Assembly: GCA_945859605.1 (NCBI GenBank)
Contig: OX243826.1
Span: 113,501-177,500 of the forward strand
Origin: Lumbricus rubellus
Lineage: Eukaryota > Annelida > Clitellata > Crassiclitellata > Lumbricidae
Length of the DNA stretch: 64,000 nt
Reading direction: 5' to 3'
Shown here: one piece after another, positions 14,454-22,594 of the stretch
How the letters are laid out: each line of letters begins with the position of its first letter
How positions within the stretch are numbered: position 1 is the first letter of the stretch
Program-made: the position numbers and the translations under genes
Notes under the pieces: model-generated
The model's database searches: none
Seen by the model: the letters and a program-made list of their open reading frames with translations, nothing else
What the model was told of the DNA's origin: nothing

Positions 14454-17400
14454 AAACCCCTTCAAAACATCATTGTAACATCTATTGCAGTGGTGTCTAA
14501 TGTCCAAGACATCAAATTACAATCAGAACAAGGTCAAGAAAGTCAAAGGCCTTAATGATATATTATAATCAGATGTCGAAATAATTACATGCATTTAAAC
14601 TGACTGATTAATTGATTGAGTAATTGATTGACTGATTGCATTGATTGATTGATTTATTGCATTGATTGATTGCAGACTGATTGCATTGAATGATTGATTG
14701 ATTGAGGAACACCACTGAAAAAATAATTATGTGCCTATGATGTGCTTATAGTAATAAATTGATTGATTGAGTGATTGATTAATTGTATTGATTGATTAAT
14801 TCATTGATTGATTGAAGACTACCTCAGCAGAAGACTCAATTTGCAAACACCACAAACATTCAACGCAACTCTCACGAACAAACAAACTGATTCTTACGGA
14901 TGTTCAATGGCTTTGAACTGCGTCATTGGTATCGTTATTCGATCTCTCAATTCCTGCGACCATTTCATGTTGCCAGACACCTTCGCCATGTTCTTGTGGA
15001 TTGGCATGGAACCAGTCTCTGCTTTGATGGCCATCTGGCGGTCGTAGATCTGCTTCACTCGATTCAACTCTTCATCCATCATTCGAACGATGATGGGGTA
15101 GTTGGGATCAAACTCTTTCTTTACCACAGGACGATCCAACAGCGAACCATAGATGTCCAACAGCTGTGACCAGATCAAACAAAACTCATTCTTTTGTATT
15201 GTATTACTATTCAAGCATTTATAAAGCGCCTATAATAATAATATTCATCGATAGCTACACAATAAATTATCATATTTTATAAGAAATCATAATAATTATG
15301 ATCACAATAATAGATATCCAAAGCCAGAGTAAAACTCGTCAAAGCCAATCAAAGATATTCATAGCCACAGTAATAAATATTCAATTATTCATAGCCGAAA
15401 ACAATAAATATTCATAGTCAACAATAAATATTCATGGTCAAATTAACGAATACTCATAGCCAACTTAATCAAATTCATAGCAGTAGTAATAAATTTTCAA
15501 TTATTCATAGCCAAAAACAATAAATATTCATAGCCAAGGTAATAAATATTCATAACCAAAACAATAAATATTCATAGCCAAGGTAATAAATATTCATAGC
15601 CAACATAATAAATATTCATAGCCAACGTAATGAATATTCAGAAGGAAGTCGTACCTTGAAGACAGCTTCAAGACCCGAACAGTCGTCAAACGCTTGGCAA
15701 ACGATAGAAGCCAATCGTCGATCAAGATCCAAAACAGCGGCTTTGAATCGCTCGTAGTCTTGCGGAAATCCCTGAAACAGAACAACAATGAGTGAGTAAA
15801 AGCGAGGAAATACGAGCAATGAGCAAGTGAGTGAGTCAGTGAGTCGAGCAACAATTAATGACACTGAGCAACTGAGTGAGGAACTTCCTTAGCATCCATA
15901 AGCAGTAACTCCTTTTAACCCATACTCTGTCCGCATCACAAGCATTGGCGTCCGCACAAATGGGCAAGAGGGAGAGGGGCCACTTCCCACTCCACGTTTG
16001 AAAATTAACCATAGTCACAAGAAGGGGTGAGCAGTGAGCAGCCTAAGCAAAAAGGAACCATGTTCCAGATACAAAGACAGAGAGAGACGAGAGACGAAAC
16101 GGAAGACCAACCGGGTCCTGTGGATCAAGGGCGTCGTACGTCACTTCTTGGTATGTCTTGTAGATTTCGTTGAACTCATCAAAGATGCGCTGCGTCTGAG
16201 CGCTCAGCATCTTGCCTTTGATGCCACTGTACTCGATCTTCTCCAGCTTCAGCAGCTCAACAGCCGTCGCAAACAGATCCTACAAGAAGAGATATGAGCA
16301 AACGTAAACAAAGGCAAACAAAGGCAAACAAAGGTGAACAAATGTAAACAAATGTAAACAAAGGTAAACAAAGATAAACAAAGGTAACAAATGTAAACAA
16401 ATGTAAACAAAGGTAAACAAAGATAAACAAAGATAACAAAGGCAAACAAAGGTAAACAAAGGTAAACAAAGGTAAACAAAGGTAACAAATGTAAACAAAG
16501 GTAACAAAGGTAACAAATATAAACAAGGCTAACAAAGGTTAACAAAGGTAGCTAAAGGTATGGTAAAAGATAATTCTTAACAAGTTGACCATTTTTATCA
16601 ACCTGTTAATTTGAATATTTATTTGCTGCAATTACGAATATTTCTGAACATATATCTATGACTAAAATGAGTTGGAGATTAATTAGGAGTTAAGTAAGAA
16701 GCAGCGTTGGGGTTGATGCTGTCATTTTAGAGATGATGTTGGTGATGATAATAATTATGATGATTATGATGCTGTAGATATGAAGAATGCGAAAATTGTG
16801 AATAAAATTACGATAACTGTGCTGAAGATGACAATTAATCATGAAGATGATGATGAAGATAATGATGATGATGATGAAGATAAAAAAGATGAAGATGTTG
16901 ATGATGAGGATGATGATGCAGGTGAAGCTAATGATGAAGAAGATGGTGGAAATGAAAATGAAGATGATGATGACAATAATGAAGATGACGATGTTGATGA
17001 CGATGATGGTGGATATGAAGATGAAGATGATAGCGATTATGATTAAAATTATGGCCTGTTCAAGCAAATGAAGTAAATATCAAGATGAAGAAATGGCTGC
17101 TGGTATAGATGCACTCAGCATGACAATGAAACTCAAAACAAAATGACAATGAAACTCAAAATAAAATGACAATGAAATTGAACATCGACATATTATATTG
17201 GAGAAACTAACGTCAATGAGTTGAATTCTCTGCACAAATTTGTCGTATCGGTGGAAGACGAGTTGTGGAGAGAATTCCCAAAGTTTTGGCGGAGAGTCCT
17301 TGAAGTAATCCTTCAGACGCGATCTGTAATCTTCGTAGACTTGTCGGAACGAATTGAGACAATCGAGAGCTTTCTGAGTCTTTATAAGAGATTCCTCCAC

Positions 17401-20400
17401 TTCACCCTTGAAGATCTCGTTTGGATCCAAATAATTACGACACTGTGCAGAGAAAAGCAACCAGAATTGTATTGTATTGTATTTGAGTGTTTGTAAAATG
17501 CCTCTAGTAGGCTGAACCGTTCAGAAGTGCTCCCAGCGTTTATAGCTCGACGAGAAGTGGTAGGTTTTGAGAAGAGACAAGGCAGAAGACAGACAGAATT
17601 GCAGAGTAAACCAAAGGAGAAAGAACATTCGAAAGAGAACGACCAATAATATTGAGGAATGTTAAACTAACGACACATTATGATAGGACAATGTGAACTG
17701 CATTACACAACATGACAAGCATGGACAATGTTAAACTAACAACACATTATGATAGGACAATGTGAACTGCATTACACAACATGACAAGCATGGACAATGT
17801 TAAACTAACAACACATTATGATAGGACAATGTGAACTGCATTACACAACATGATAAGTGTGAACAATGTTAAATGAACAACACATTATAATACCACACTG
17901 TGAACTGCATAAATATAAAATGTTAAGTGTGAACAACGCTAAACGAACAATACATTACGATAAAAGACATTGTGAACTGTATGAAAGCAACATGATAAAG
18001 AGACAGAACACAAACAAATGGTAATGAAGAATACATTAAAAAATAACACTATGAAATGTAAGAAGAATGGTGTGGAAACCAGTCTATGTGAATACGTTAC
18101 AGTGACTACACTGGTGATATTCAAACTGATATCACATCACACCAACATGAATATAGTGACACACCATACTTACGAAATGGCTAACACATACCCAGATCAC
18201 TTAACGTGTACTGTAAATGAAAAATGATCCTCTTTATCAATCTCACTCAGTTCAGGTCTTCATTGTTTCAATGCAGCAATACAAATTAACACTACAACAA
18301 TTATTACCGTGAAGGCATCTGGTCTCTATGGCAACCAGACTCGGATCTTCCCTCTGGACAACCCGTTTTACTTGACTTAGCGCTCTTGAATAAGTTGGTG
18401 ACCTACCTAGGCATAGCCTTCGAAAGCAAGGGCGCCAGAACATACAAGCAAACAGGGGCAAATGCCTTTCCGTCTCTAATAAATGTTTTCACATTAAAGT
18501 ACAAAAAATTAATGATAGCCAAAGTGAATTTCATAAATATTTCCTTTCAGAAACACCTGTGAAAAATACACATTTTCCTAAATTCCTGCAGGGCATTTTT
18601 CAAATTCTTGCAACAATTGCGCACTGCCCCAGCCCCTGCAAAAAATTCGCAGGCGACCATGTTTGCAAGTAGTATATATAGCGGTATTTTGAAGATATTC
18701 CAAGTTTTATTCGAACCAAAAAGCCTGAAGTTCGAACAATTACACAAAACAAATAAGCTACTCGACTATATCTATAGAAGTTGTTTACCATGTGAATGAA
18801 GAGGTTGCACATTTCCTGCAGTAGTACGATGATTCTGGCTGGAGTGTTGTAGTACTTGGACTGTGACCAGATGAGACAGATGAGGTGCATGAGAGGCGAT
18901 AGATGACCTTTCAGATCCTCAAATTCGACCTGGTCAAGGTCCTCCAGGTTGTGAGACAGTGGCTTCAGGTAGAGATTAATGTCCTGTGCCTCAGCCAGAC
19001 CTGCAACGGAATACCAACAACACCCGTAAATACTTATAATATCAGAGACATAATTATTGCGTAGTGTAAAGTAAGAAAAGGAAGAGATGCATAATTACAA
19101 TAGTGTTCTATCTATCTATCAATCTCGATATCTCTTTACATTCATTCATTCATTCATTCATTCAGTCATTTGGAAATTTATATAGCACCCCTTCAAAAAA
19201 TCTACTCAGAGGCACTCCCGACTCCAGCATGCCCAAAAAGAACAGTTTTAAGTTTGGTAAGGAAGGACCTGGGTAGAGTCCCAGAGTGTAGGCGCAGCTC
19301 AAAAGGAAGACCATTCCAGACCACTGGGTCAACCACAGAAAAGGTTCGATTCTTCATGGTAGCAGTACGAGCAAAAGGAACCAAGTGAACTTCCTTATCA
19401 GCAGAGCGTAGCTGACGATGTCCTTGGATACCCAATGTAAGGCTGCATAGCTCTCGGAGGTTAAATTGGGGTGAGGCCTTACAACATCGCCATACCAGAG
19501 TAGCTACCCTGAACTTATATCTTCAGGTATATCTCAAAGTATCTTTTGATACCTGGTCAAGAGATCATTATCATCATTATTATTATTATTAGAAAAGTAG
19601 GTAAGTATTCGTAAGTCTAACCTGCAACAACGTCGCACATGAGGCTACTGAACGAACTGTAGTAGCTGCTGTTTGATCTTTCGAGAAGTTCAGCCAACGC
19701 TACAACTTTATTGTCTTTTAACTGCATAGAAGACATAACATCATTATTATGCGCATAACGTAATATAACATAGAACACATATACCCGGTATTATAAAAAA
19801 TACCTTAACATCGGTTCATAGCTTACCATAAAATAACCCAGAATCAACATACTATAAAATAGCAAACCATAGAATCATAATTTCCCCTGCTCTACACAGA
19901 AGGGGTGCAGTTCTAAAAATTCCTTAAAAACAGCCCCGATAGACATCCTATAACCTAGCGTAAAATAGCATAGCATAAAATAGCATAACATGATAAAAAA
20001 AAGCGTTATAACATAAAATAGCATGACATAATAAAATAGCATAAAATAAAATAGCATGACATAATAAAACACAGAAACTTAGCATAACAAGGCAATGGTT
20101 AAAAGCCGTTCAAGAGAAGTGTAGTCTATGTTAGAAGCAATGTAAGTTAACGTGCAATGCTTTTATTAATCCAACATTGCTCTTAAAAGTTGCCAGCCAC
20201 AAAGCCATTTCGTAGAGACCTTGGGCAAGTCCTTCACTTGCAATTGCTCAGTGCTTCGGCGTGAAACTCCCATTCAGTGTCCGTGCTGTAGTCGGGAGTG
20301 CTTCTGAGTAATAAACTTAAAGGGGCGCTATAACAAGTGAACATACAAACATTATTACAAATTTTACAATAAGCGCAGAAGATGTGAGGGGTTGACCTGG

Positions 20401-22491
20401 TCATAGATGCATTCGAGGTTCTGTCCCTTTGCTTTCCAGAACTGGATCTCAACATGAGGAGTGGGATGGAGTCCTTCAAGGAGTGGCTGAGCAGAGTCCT
20501 TCTTAAGGACATCTCGAATCTGATGCGTCCATTCTATGATCACAGACTCAATCGCATGCACGAGAGCCCTACAGAACAAAACACGTAAACAACAGAGTAA
20601 AGTAATCTAACGTAATGTAAAACACAGACCACAGCAGTTACCAAACAAAACAAATGACAAATGTAATCTAATGTAATGTAACACATGTTACAATGGTTAC
20701 AGAAAAAAACAAATGTAATCTATTGCTATGTAAAACAGAGACCACATAATAATATTATTACAACAGCTTTTAAACATAATATATGTAATCTATCGTTATG
20801 TAACCACATGTTACAACAGTTAACAAAATTAAATTTTAATGTAATGTAAAACATAGACCACATAATATATAATTGTCACGAAAGAAATCCTACTTGTTGT
20901 CTCCCAAATTCGAAGACTGTTCGGCTCTTTCTGATCCGACTGGGAGTGGCAGGAGGGTCTTGCCTTTCACCTGACCTGACACCACATAAACTTTGTTCTT
21001 CAGACTGTGAACGTGTTTCATCACATCCTGTGAAACAACGCGCGGCCAATTCTCCTGATTCTTCTCATTCGACAGCAGAGGATTGAGAACCTTCAAACAG
21101 AATAAACAGACATTCTTCCAGGGCTGTTTTTAAGGAATTTTTAGAACTGTACAACCCCCTTCTTTCCTTTCCCATCCTCCTTGGTAAATTACTTGCAATC
21201 GGAGATCAATGACCATTTTTGCTAATTTTAACTGTACAGAAGTGCTTCTACAACTGTGCAAATCTATTTAGAACTGCACATTTTGTGTACAACTGCACGT
21301 TAAAAAAGCCCTGGATTCTTCGTTAGAAAACTTCACCGAATGAGATATGCTTTGCAGAGGACCAAGAATGATTCAGCATAAAAAATTATCTGTTGAAAAA
21401 CTTCCAACAGATTGGAGACTTGAGACACCATATGTATCAATCAAAACCAAACGTAGCTTTAAATGTTTTCTAAATATCTCAGAATATTTTCTTGTATGTT
21501 AATTGTAACCAGATATCCAATTACTACTCTAAAGCCCAGTATGCTCACAGAGCCAACAGAGCCAGTATGATCACAGGCAAGTATGCTCACAGAGCATACT
21601 TGGAAAATTAGAAACAGATTTTGGAGTGAGTTTCAATAAAAAAAATAGTGATTTTTGAGTCGTTTTTGAAAAAGGAAGTGCAGTATTGGAGCTGTAAAGA
21701 AACAGAGAGAAAGTGACAGTTGATTCCATTCTTTGGGGCAGAGACATAGAATGCACATGAGCCCATAACTGTTGTGCATACTTATTACCCATACTTGATG
21801 ATCACAGACAATAAGACTTCAGGAATGCAAGGAGTAAGAAGTGACTGAAGGTAGGGAGGTGAGCTGATGCAGAGCGATTTATATGTCAAATAAGAAAATA
21901 TAGATTTCTTTTGAATTCAACTGAAAGCCAGTGCAGTGCAGCTGATGAATTAGGACTGAAGAGCTTGTTTGCAGTGGGACATGCAGCACTATGACATAAT
22001 GATACAATATGATATGACATGATATAGGACATGCTATACTATGCTATGGTGTGGCATGATACTATACTACATTACATAACATCATAATTAATAAAATATA
22101 TTAGGCACCTTCGTCTCTGCTTCCCAGCTCTTACCTCATCAACAAAAGCCGACAGTTGGTCGATTGGTGAGTACGAGATGTCTCCGTAGAGCAGGGCGTT
22201 TTTCGCCGGTACATCCTTTGGCACTGCTTCCTTCGACTTCTTGACGAAATAAATCGCCTTTGACTTCAGCGAAGTCGGCCATTCGTGTGACAACGACAGA
22301 CCGCCTGCAGCATTAGTCGCGATAATCAGATTCGACTGATCGCCCTTGTCGAAAAAGTCTAAGCACATCTGTCTGTTGTCATCGATCGCGTACATTTTCG
22401 TCCATCTGTCCGGCTTGATCCGCAACGCTTTGAGGACATAATCAGCAACGAATTCCACCCGAACATCACCGATCTCCAGCTCGGCGGCCAT
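575..22491 (-). CDS. DNAH17: Axonemal dynein heavy chain, outer-arm beta type, N-terminal part (22 exons, continues beyond the left edge)
   Basis: Axonemal dyneins are the ATP-driven motors that slide doublet microtubules in cilia and sperm flagella. The window holds only the N-terminal tail, which binds intermediate chains and the partner heavy chain; the AAA motor ring would be encoded to the left. Twenty-two exons join with GT-AG borders and matching phases into 1,525 codons without a stop. Landmarks recalled from the DNAH9/11/17 group appear in order: LLYGDIS near residue 101, [10 protein letters not shown] near 162, [20 protein letters not shown] near 200, LDRRLASI near 495, [10 protein letters not shown] near 1183, DMDCKKF near 1302, and [13 protein letters not shown] near 1464. 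The match is closer to DNAH17 than to DNAH9 in most exons (for example YQEWVAGVD and QLVAVLREA), judged from memory and not from a computed alignment. The start codon at 22489-22491 opens [14 protein letters not shown], the expected family start. Confidence 0.93.
1222..1467 (-). CDS. DNAH17: DNAH17-like exon 21 (residues 1369-1450)
   Basis: The exon encodes [39 protein letters not shown] and [11 protein letters not shown] of the linker region. The acceptor is ATTCCAG|GTG and the donor is CAG|GTCCGT. Confidence 0.95.
1490..1700. repeat. AT-rich degenerate repeat (ACATAACAT type) in dynein intron
   Basis: About 200 bp of imperfect ACATAACAT/AACATGTCAT units between dynein exons 21 and 22. No coding potential is seen. 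The same motif recurs at 19730-20060. Confidence 0.7.
2113..2514 (-). CDS. DNAH17: DNAH17-like exon 20 (residues 1235-1368)
   Basis: The largest exon, 134 codons. It encodes [60 protein letters not shown] and [13 protein letters not shown], the start of the conserved DHC linker (DHC_N2). The acceptor is TATCTAG|ATC and the donor is GGG|GTGAGC. Confidence 0.95.
3058..3261 (-). CDS. DNAH17: DNAH17-like exon 19 (residues 1167-1234)
   Basis: The exon encodes [40 protein letters not shown] and PNPYEQLDT, almost invariant in the family. The acceptor is ATTTCAG|GAG and the donor is ACG|GTCCGT. A 15-bp minisatellite begins 34 nt upstream of the acceptor. Confidence 0.95.
3296..3415. repeat. 15-bp minisatellite GTTGCTATGGCGATC
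   Basis: About eight copies of GTTGCTATGGCGATC, with a few variants, in the intron immediately upstream of dynein exon 19. The array reads open in several frames only because its period is a multiple of three, so the resulting ORFs are not genes. Confidence 0.9.
3518..3645. repeat. (ACAAT)n microsatellite
   Basis: A nearly pure pentanucleotide run ACAATACAAT with occasional AAAAC and TTCAAT variants, in the intron between dynein exons 18 and 19. Confidence 0.92.
3704..3926 (-). CDS. DNAH17: DNAH17-like exon 18 (residues 1092-1166)
   Basis: The exon encodes [40 protein letters not shown] and EVYVQLQ. The acceptor is TTCTGCAG|CTT and the donor is CAG|GTATAG. Confidence 0.95.
4454..4623 (-). 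CDS. DNAH17: DNAH17-like exon 17 (residues 1036-1091 plus 2 nt)
   Basis: The exon encodes [40 protein letters not shown] and [11 protein letters not shown]. It is highly conserved across outer-arm beta chains. The acceptor is GATTGCAG|ATC and the donor is ACAG|GTCTCT. Confidence 0.95.
4947..5075 (-). mobile_element. SINE fragment with inverted GCGCC ends
   Basis: On the minus strand this holds the SINE body (GTGAAACTCC, then TCGGGAGCGCCTCTGAGTA) and the 3' end GGCGCTATAACAAGTGCACA. ATAGCGCCTCTTCA at 4969-4982 is an exact inverted repeat of 5059-5072, so the fragment can fold back on itself. It sits in the intron between dynein exons 16 and 17. Confidence 0.7.
5204..5458 (-). CDS. DNAH17: DNAH17-like exon 16 (residues 951-1035)
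   Basis: The exon encodes [40 protein letters not shown] and [26 protein letters not shown] is a strong DNAH17-type block. The acceptor is CACTGTAG|CCT and the donor is CAG|GTGGGT. Confidence 0.95.
5712..7778. mobile_element. Inner hAT-type element nested in the outer one, duplication TACGCATA
   Basis: The termini CAGTGGCGGCGCCAGG and CCTGGCGCCGCCACTG are perfect inverted repeats flanked by TACGCATA at 5704-5711 and 7779-7786. The interior holds two diverged direct copies of about 315 bp (from 5712 and from 6028, each starting CAGTGGCGGCGCC) and a GC-rich minisatellite. No transposase was recognised. Confidence 0.85.
6945..7430. repeat. GC-rich minisatellite CCTCCGCCAGCCCGGACTCA
   Basis: Degenerate tandem units of about 45-50 bp around CCTCCGCCAGCCCGGACTCA and ACACCGGGCCGAACCTCAG inside the inner hAT-type element. 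It yields an open frame of Pro/Ser-rich residues on the plus strand, a by-product of composition and not a gene. Confidence 0.8.
8110..8635. repeat. Polypurine (GAGACA)n tract and 24-bp minisatellite
   Basis: 8115-8345 is GA-rich GAGACAGAGA repeat. 8495-8632 holds about five copies of a 24-bp unit GATGAGACAATAGACAAAAG+ATTA, ending directly at the donor of dynein exon 15. The open frames here are compositional. Confidence 0.85.
8642..8788 (-). CDS. DNAH17: DNAH17-like exon 15 (residues 902-950)
   Basis: The exon encodes [39 protein letters not shown] and THSGQDNYQ. It matches the family's P-LVFYPSL---V--GF---V--L. The acceptor is TTTTAG|GCG and the donor is CAG|GTCAGT, phase 0. Confidence 0.91.
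8800..8935. repeat. (CATA)n / (CA)n microsatellite
   Basis: A near-pure CATACATA run of about 70 bp flanked by CACACA runs, starting 12 bp upstream of the acceptor of dynein exon 15 on the transcribed strand. Confidence 0.93.
9342..9527 (-). CDS. DNAH17: DNAH17-like exon 14 (residues 840-901)
   Basis: The exon encodes [37 protein letters not shown] and [10 protein letters not shown]. It has no suitable start of its own and was found by phase and homology: IWK-YV, GFF--I-CSL--LL-NTE. The acceptor is TTGTGTAG|GAG and the donor is CAG|GTAATT, 62 codons, phase 0. Confidence 0.91.
9757..10050. repeat. About 98-bp tandem repeat, three copies
   Basis: ATAAAAATTCATAAAATTAT recurs at 9761, 9858 and 9957, each time followed by a similar AAATAAAAG ... 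AACAATCAACATTTTCATTT segment. It lies in the intron between dynein exons 13 and 14. No coding potential. Confidence 0.85.
10125..10369 (-). CDS. DNAH17: DNAH17-like exon 13 (residues 758-839)
   Basis: The exon encodes [40 protein letters not shown] and KIHDLLK. It is charged and heptad-like, as expected for the tail. The acceptor is CGTGCAG|GTG and the donor is AAG|GTTTGT. Confidence 0.93.
10991..11246 (-). CDS. DNAH17: DNAH17-like exon 12 (residues 673-757 plus 1 nt)
   Basis: The exon encodes [40 protein letters not shown] and ELSWNSE. The [12 protein letters not shown] motif is diagnostic for the DNAH9/11/17 group. The acceptor is CACAACAG|TTG and the donor is GAAG|GTACGA. Confidence 0.94.
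11399..12394 (+). mobile_element. 5'-truncated RTE-like LINE with intact reverse transcriptase frame
   Basis: An open frame of about 328 codons from ATG 11403 to 12386 encodes the C-terminal part of a non-LTR reverse transcriptase. It has [20 protein letters not shown], the catalytic YADD in [32 protein letters not shown] and the thumb [10 protein letters not shown]. The C-terminus has [17 protein letters not shown]. The endonuclease part is missing. It sits antisense in the intron between dynein exons 11 and 12, ends in a short TGACATGACA tail, and is flanked by CATGTGTGTGTAT at 11386-11398 and 12395-12407. An intact frame and 13-bp duplication suggest a recent insertion. Confidence 0.9.
12395..12850. 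repeat. Degenerate (TATG)n/(TG)n microsatellite
   Basis: About 450 bp of TGTATGTATG and TGTGTGTATG repeats between the LINE insertion and dynein exon 11. All open frames in it are compositional. Confidence 0.88.
12915..13041 (-). CDS. DNAH17: DNAH17-like exon 11 (residues 630-672)
   Basis: The exon encodes [20 protein letters not shown] and [10 protein letters not shown], close to DNAH17's YQQWVAGVD. The acceptor is GTGCTGTAG|CTT and the donor is CAG|GTTAAA. A (TCAA)n microsatellite begins about 12 bp before the acceptor on the transcribed strand. Confidence 0.92.
13053..13212. repeat. (TCAA)n / (TTCA)n microsatellite
   Basis: Tetranucleotide run ATCAATCA with interruptions (AAATC, TCACTGTC), changing to ATTCATTC before the LINE relic at 13213. 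The same TCAA run resumes on the other side of the relic at 13681. Confidence 0.93.
13213..13683 (-). mobile_element. L2/CR1-like LINE, 3' end
   Basis: On the minus strand it encodes [37 protein letters not shown] and then [12 protein letters not shown] sequence with frame changes, the typical C-terminus of L2/CR1 reverse transcriptases. It ends GGGAGCGCCTCTGAGTAG..CTTGAAGGGGCGCTATATAAAT and passes into TGAA repeats. Severely 5'-truncated. It lies in the intron between dynein exons 10 and 11, inside a (TCAA)n tract. Confidence 0.82.
14252..14320 (-). CDS. DNAH17: DNAH17-like exon 10 (69 nt, residues 607-629)
   Basis: A very short exon encoding [20 protein letters not shown] and LLG, found by reading between exons 9 and 11. 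It restores the phase (2 in, 2 out) and matches the family's HPVM ... YQKYDEMMELL. The acceptor is TTCCTCAG|ATG and the donor is TT|GTAAGT. Confidence 0.9.
14380..14465. repeat. (TCAA)n microsatellite
   Basis: ATCAATCAATCA run with GTC interruptions, just upstream (on the transcribed strand) of dynein exon 10. Confidence 0.85.
14600..14820. repeat. (TGAT)n microsatellite, degenerate
   Basis: Repeated TGATTGATTGAT and TGCATTGATTGATT units in the intron between dynein exons 9 and 10. No genes seen. Confidence 0.85.
14898..15163 (-). CDS. DNAH17: DNAH17-like exon 9 (residues 519-606 plus 2 nt)
   Basis: The exon encodes [38 protein letters not shown] and [17 protein letters not shown] and W--EL are family landmarks. 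The acceptor is GTCACAG|CTG and the donor is CC|GTAAGA. Confidence 0.93.
15350..15640. repeat. About 18-20-bp minisatellite AATAAATATTCATAGCCAA
   Basis: Some twelve variants of AATAAATATTCATAGCCAA in the intron between dynein exons 8 and 9, ending about 15 bp from the exon 8 donor. Confidence 0.85.
15655..15771 (-). CDS. DNAH17: DNAH17-like exon 8 (residues 480-518)
   Basis: The exon encodes [20 protein letters not shown] and [19 protein letters not shown], matching the conserved DLDRRLATIFCQ-FDDC segment. The acceptor is TTTCAG|GGA and the donor is AAG|GTACGA. Confidence 0.93.
16112..16279 (-). CDS. DNAH17: DNAH17-like exon 7 (residues 424-479)
   Basis: The exon encodes [20 protein letters not shown] and [18 protein letters not shown], ending DALDPQDP. 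The acceptor is TTGTAG|GAT and the donor is CCG|GTTGGT, phase 0. Confidence 0.91.
16290..16555. repeat. AACAAAGGTAA minisatellite
   Basis: About 25 copies of a 10-11-bp unit AACAAAGGTAA/AACAAATGTAA directly upstream of dynein exon 7. The minus-strand open frames through it ([11 protein letters not shown] type) come from the repeat. Confidence 0.88.
16720..17046. repeat. (GAT)n-rich microsatellite
   Basis: Degenerate GATGATGAAGAT run of about 320 bp between dynein exons 6 and 7. The acidic Asp/Glu-rich open frame it gives on the plus strand is compositional. Confidence 0.88.
17212..17442 (-). CDS. DNAH17: DNAH17-like exon 6 (residues 347-423)
   Basis: The exon encodes [18 protein letters not shown] through [20 protein letters not shown], matching the family's LSPEEVLKGEIEE ... 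WEFPSSLAF region. The acceptor is TGCACAG|TGT and the donor is GAC|GTTAGT, phase 0. Confidence 0.92.
17480..17660 (-). mobile_element. L2/CR1-like LINE 3' relic
   Basis: It shares TGCCTCTAGT.G..TGAACCGTTCAGA and the following AGGTTTTGAGAAGAGA.A with 27430-27615, and with the general 3'-end design of the LINEs at 13213 and 19160. On the minus strand traces of a C-terminus are readable with frame changes. Confidence 0.6.
17640..17990. repeat. 69-bp tandem repeat, about five copies
   Basis: Units read ACAATGTTAAACTAACAACA, CATTATGATAGGACAATGTG and AACTGCATTACACAACATGA in series. The central copies are almost identical and the last two diverged. It lies in the intron between dynein exons 5 and 6. 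Confidence 0.88.
18789..19000 (-). CDS. DNAH17: DNAH17-like exon 5 (residues 276-346)
   Basis: The exon encodes [20 protein letters not shown] and then [20 protein letters not shown] plus [15 protein letters not shown], a conserved dynein tail segment. The acceptor is GTTGCAG|GTC and the donor is ATG|GTAAAC. Confidence 0.93.
19160..19440 (-). mobile_element. L2/CR1-like LINE, 3' end
   Basis: On the minus strand an open stretch encodes [40 protein letters not shown] and [20 protein letters not shown], the classic R.FSV..P..WN.LP.ELR C-terminus of L2/CR1-type LINEs. The DNA ends CTCTGAGTAG..TTGAAGGGGTGCTATATAAAT followed by TGAA repeats. 5'-truncated, in the intron between dynein exons 4 and 5. 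Confidence 0.85.
19622..19721 (-). CDS. DNAH17: DNAH17-like exon 4 (residues 243-275 plus 1 nt)
   Basis: A 100-nt exon encoding [20 protein letters not shown] and a following segment ending CDVVA. The acceptor is TATGCAG|TTA and the donor is GCAG|GTTAGA. It has no in-frame start of its own and is placed by phase and by its fit between flanking exons. Confidence 0.88.
20214..20350 (+). mobile_element. SINE, 5'-truncated, GACCTTGGGCAAGTCCTTCA type
   Basis: It holds GACCTTGGGCAAGTCCTTCA, CAATTGCTCAGTGCTTCGGC, GTGAAACTCC, GTCGGGAGTGCTTCTGAGTA and AGGGGCGCTATAACAAGTG in order. The same order is found on the minus strand in the SINE at 41235-41748. The 3' third equals the LINE 3' ends at 13213 and 19160. 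Confidence 0.8.
20397..20568 (-). CDS. DNAH17: DNAH17-like exon 3 (residues 185-242)
   Basis: The exon encodes [40 protein letters not shown] and [16 protein letters not shown], the best DNAH17-like stretch of the early tail. The acceptor is TTCTGTAG|GG and the donor is CAG|GTCAAC, a weak but acceptable GT site. Confidence 0.92.
20894..21090 (-). CDS. DNAH17: DNAH17-like exon 2 (residues 120-184 plus 2 nt)
   Basis: The exon encodes [19 protein letters not shown] and the family signature [14 protein letters not shown]. The acceptor is TTTGAAG|GTT and the donor is ACAA|GTAGGA. A hAT-type MITE ends only 27 bp upstream of this acceptor. Confidence 0.92.
21119..21313. mobile_element. hAT-type MITE, 195 bp
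   Basis: Termini CAGGGCTGTTTTTAA and TTAAAAAAGCCCTG are inverted repeats. The flanks are cATTCTTC (21111-21118) and gATTCTTC (21314-21321), a 7/8 duplication. It is in dynein intron 1 and its edge lies 27 bp from the exon 2 acceptor. A partial relative (CAGTTCTAAAAATTCCTTAA, AAACAGCCCC) is at 19910-19940. Confidence 0.78.
22135..22491 (-). CDS. DNAH17: DNAH17-like exon 1 (residues 1-119)
   Basis: This exon carries the start codon and the dynein tail N-terminus, including [18 protein letters not shown] and [20 protein letters not shown]. The donor reads GAG|GTAAGA and the exon ends in phase 0. Met 1 is preferred because the family starts a few residues before the VRVEF-like segment and nothing upstream extends the frame. 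Confidence 0.93.
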
Positions 22492-22594
22492 CTTGCTGCC
22501 TGAACGGGTCTGACGTTTGGCACAAAAACGGACAAAACGTCCAACTTACGCGGTTTTGCTTCCTTTGAACGCAACTAACCGCACGATCTCTTCG

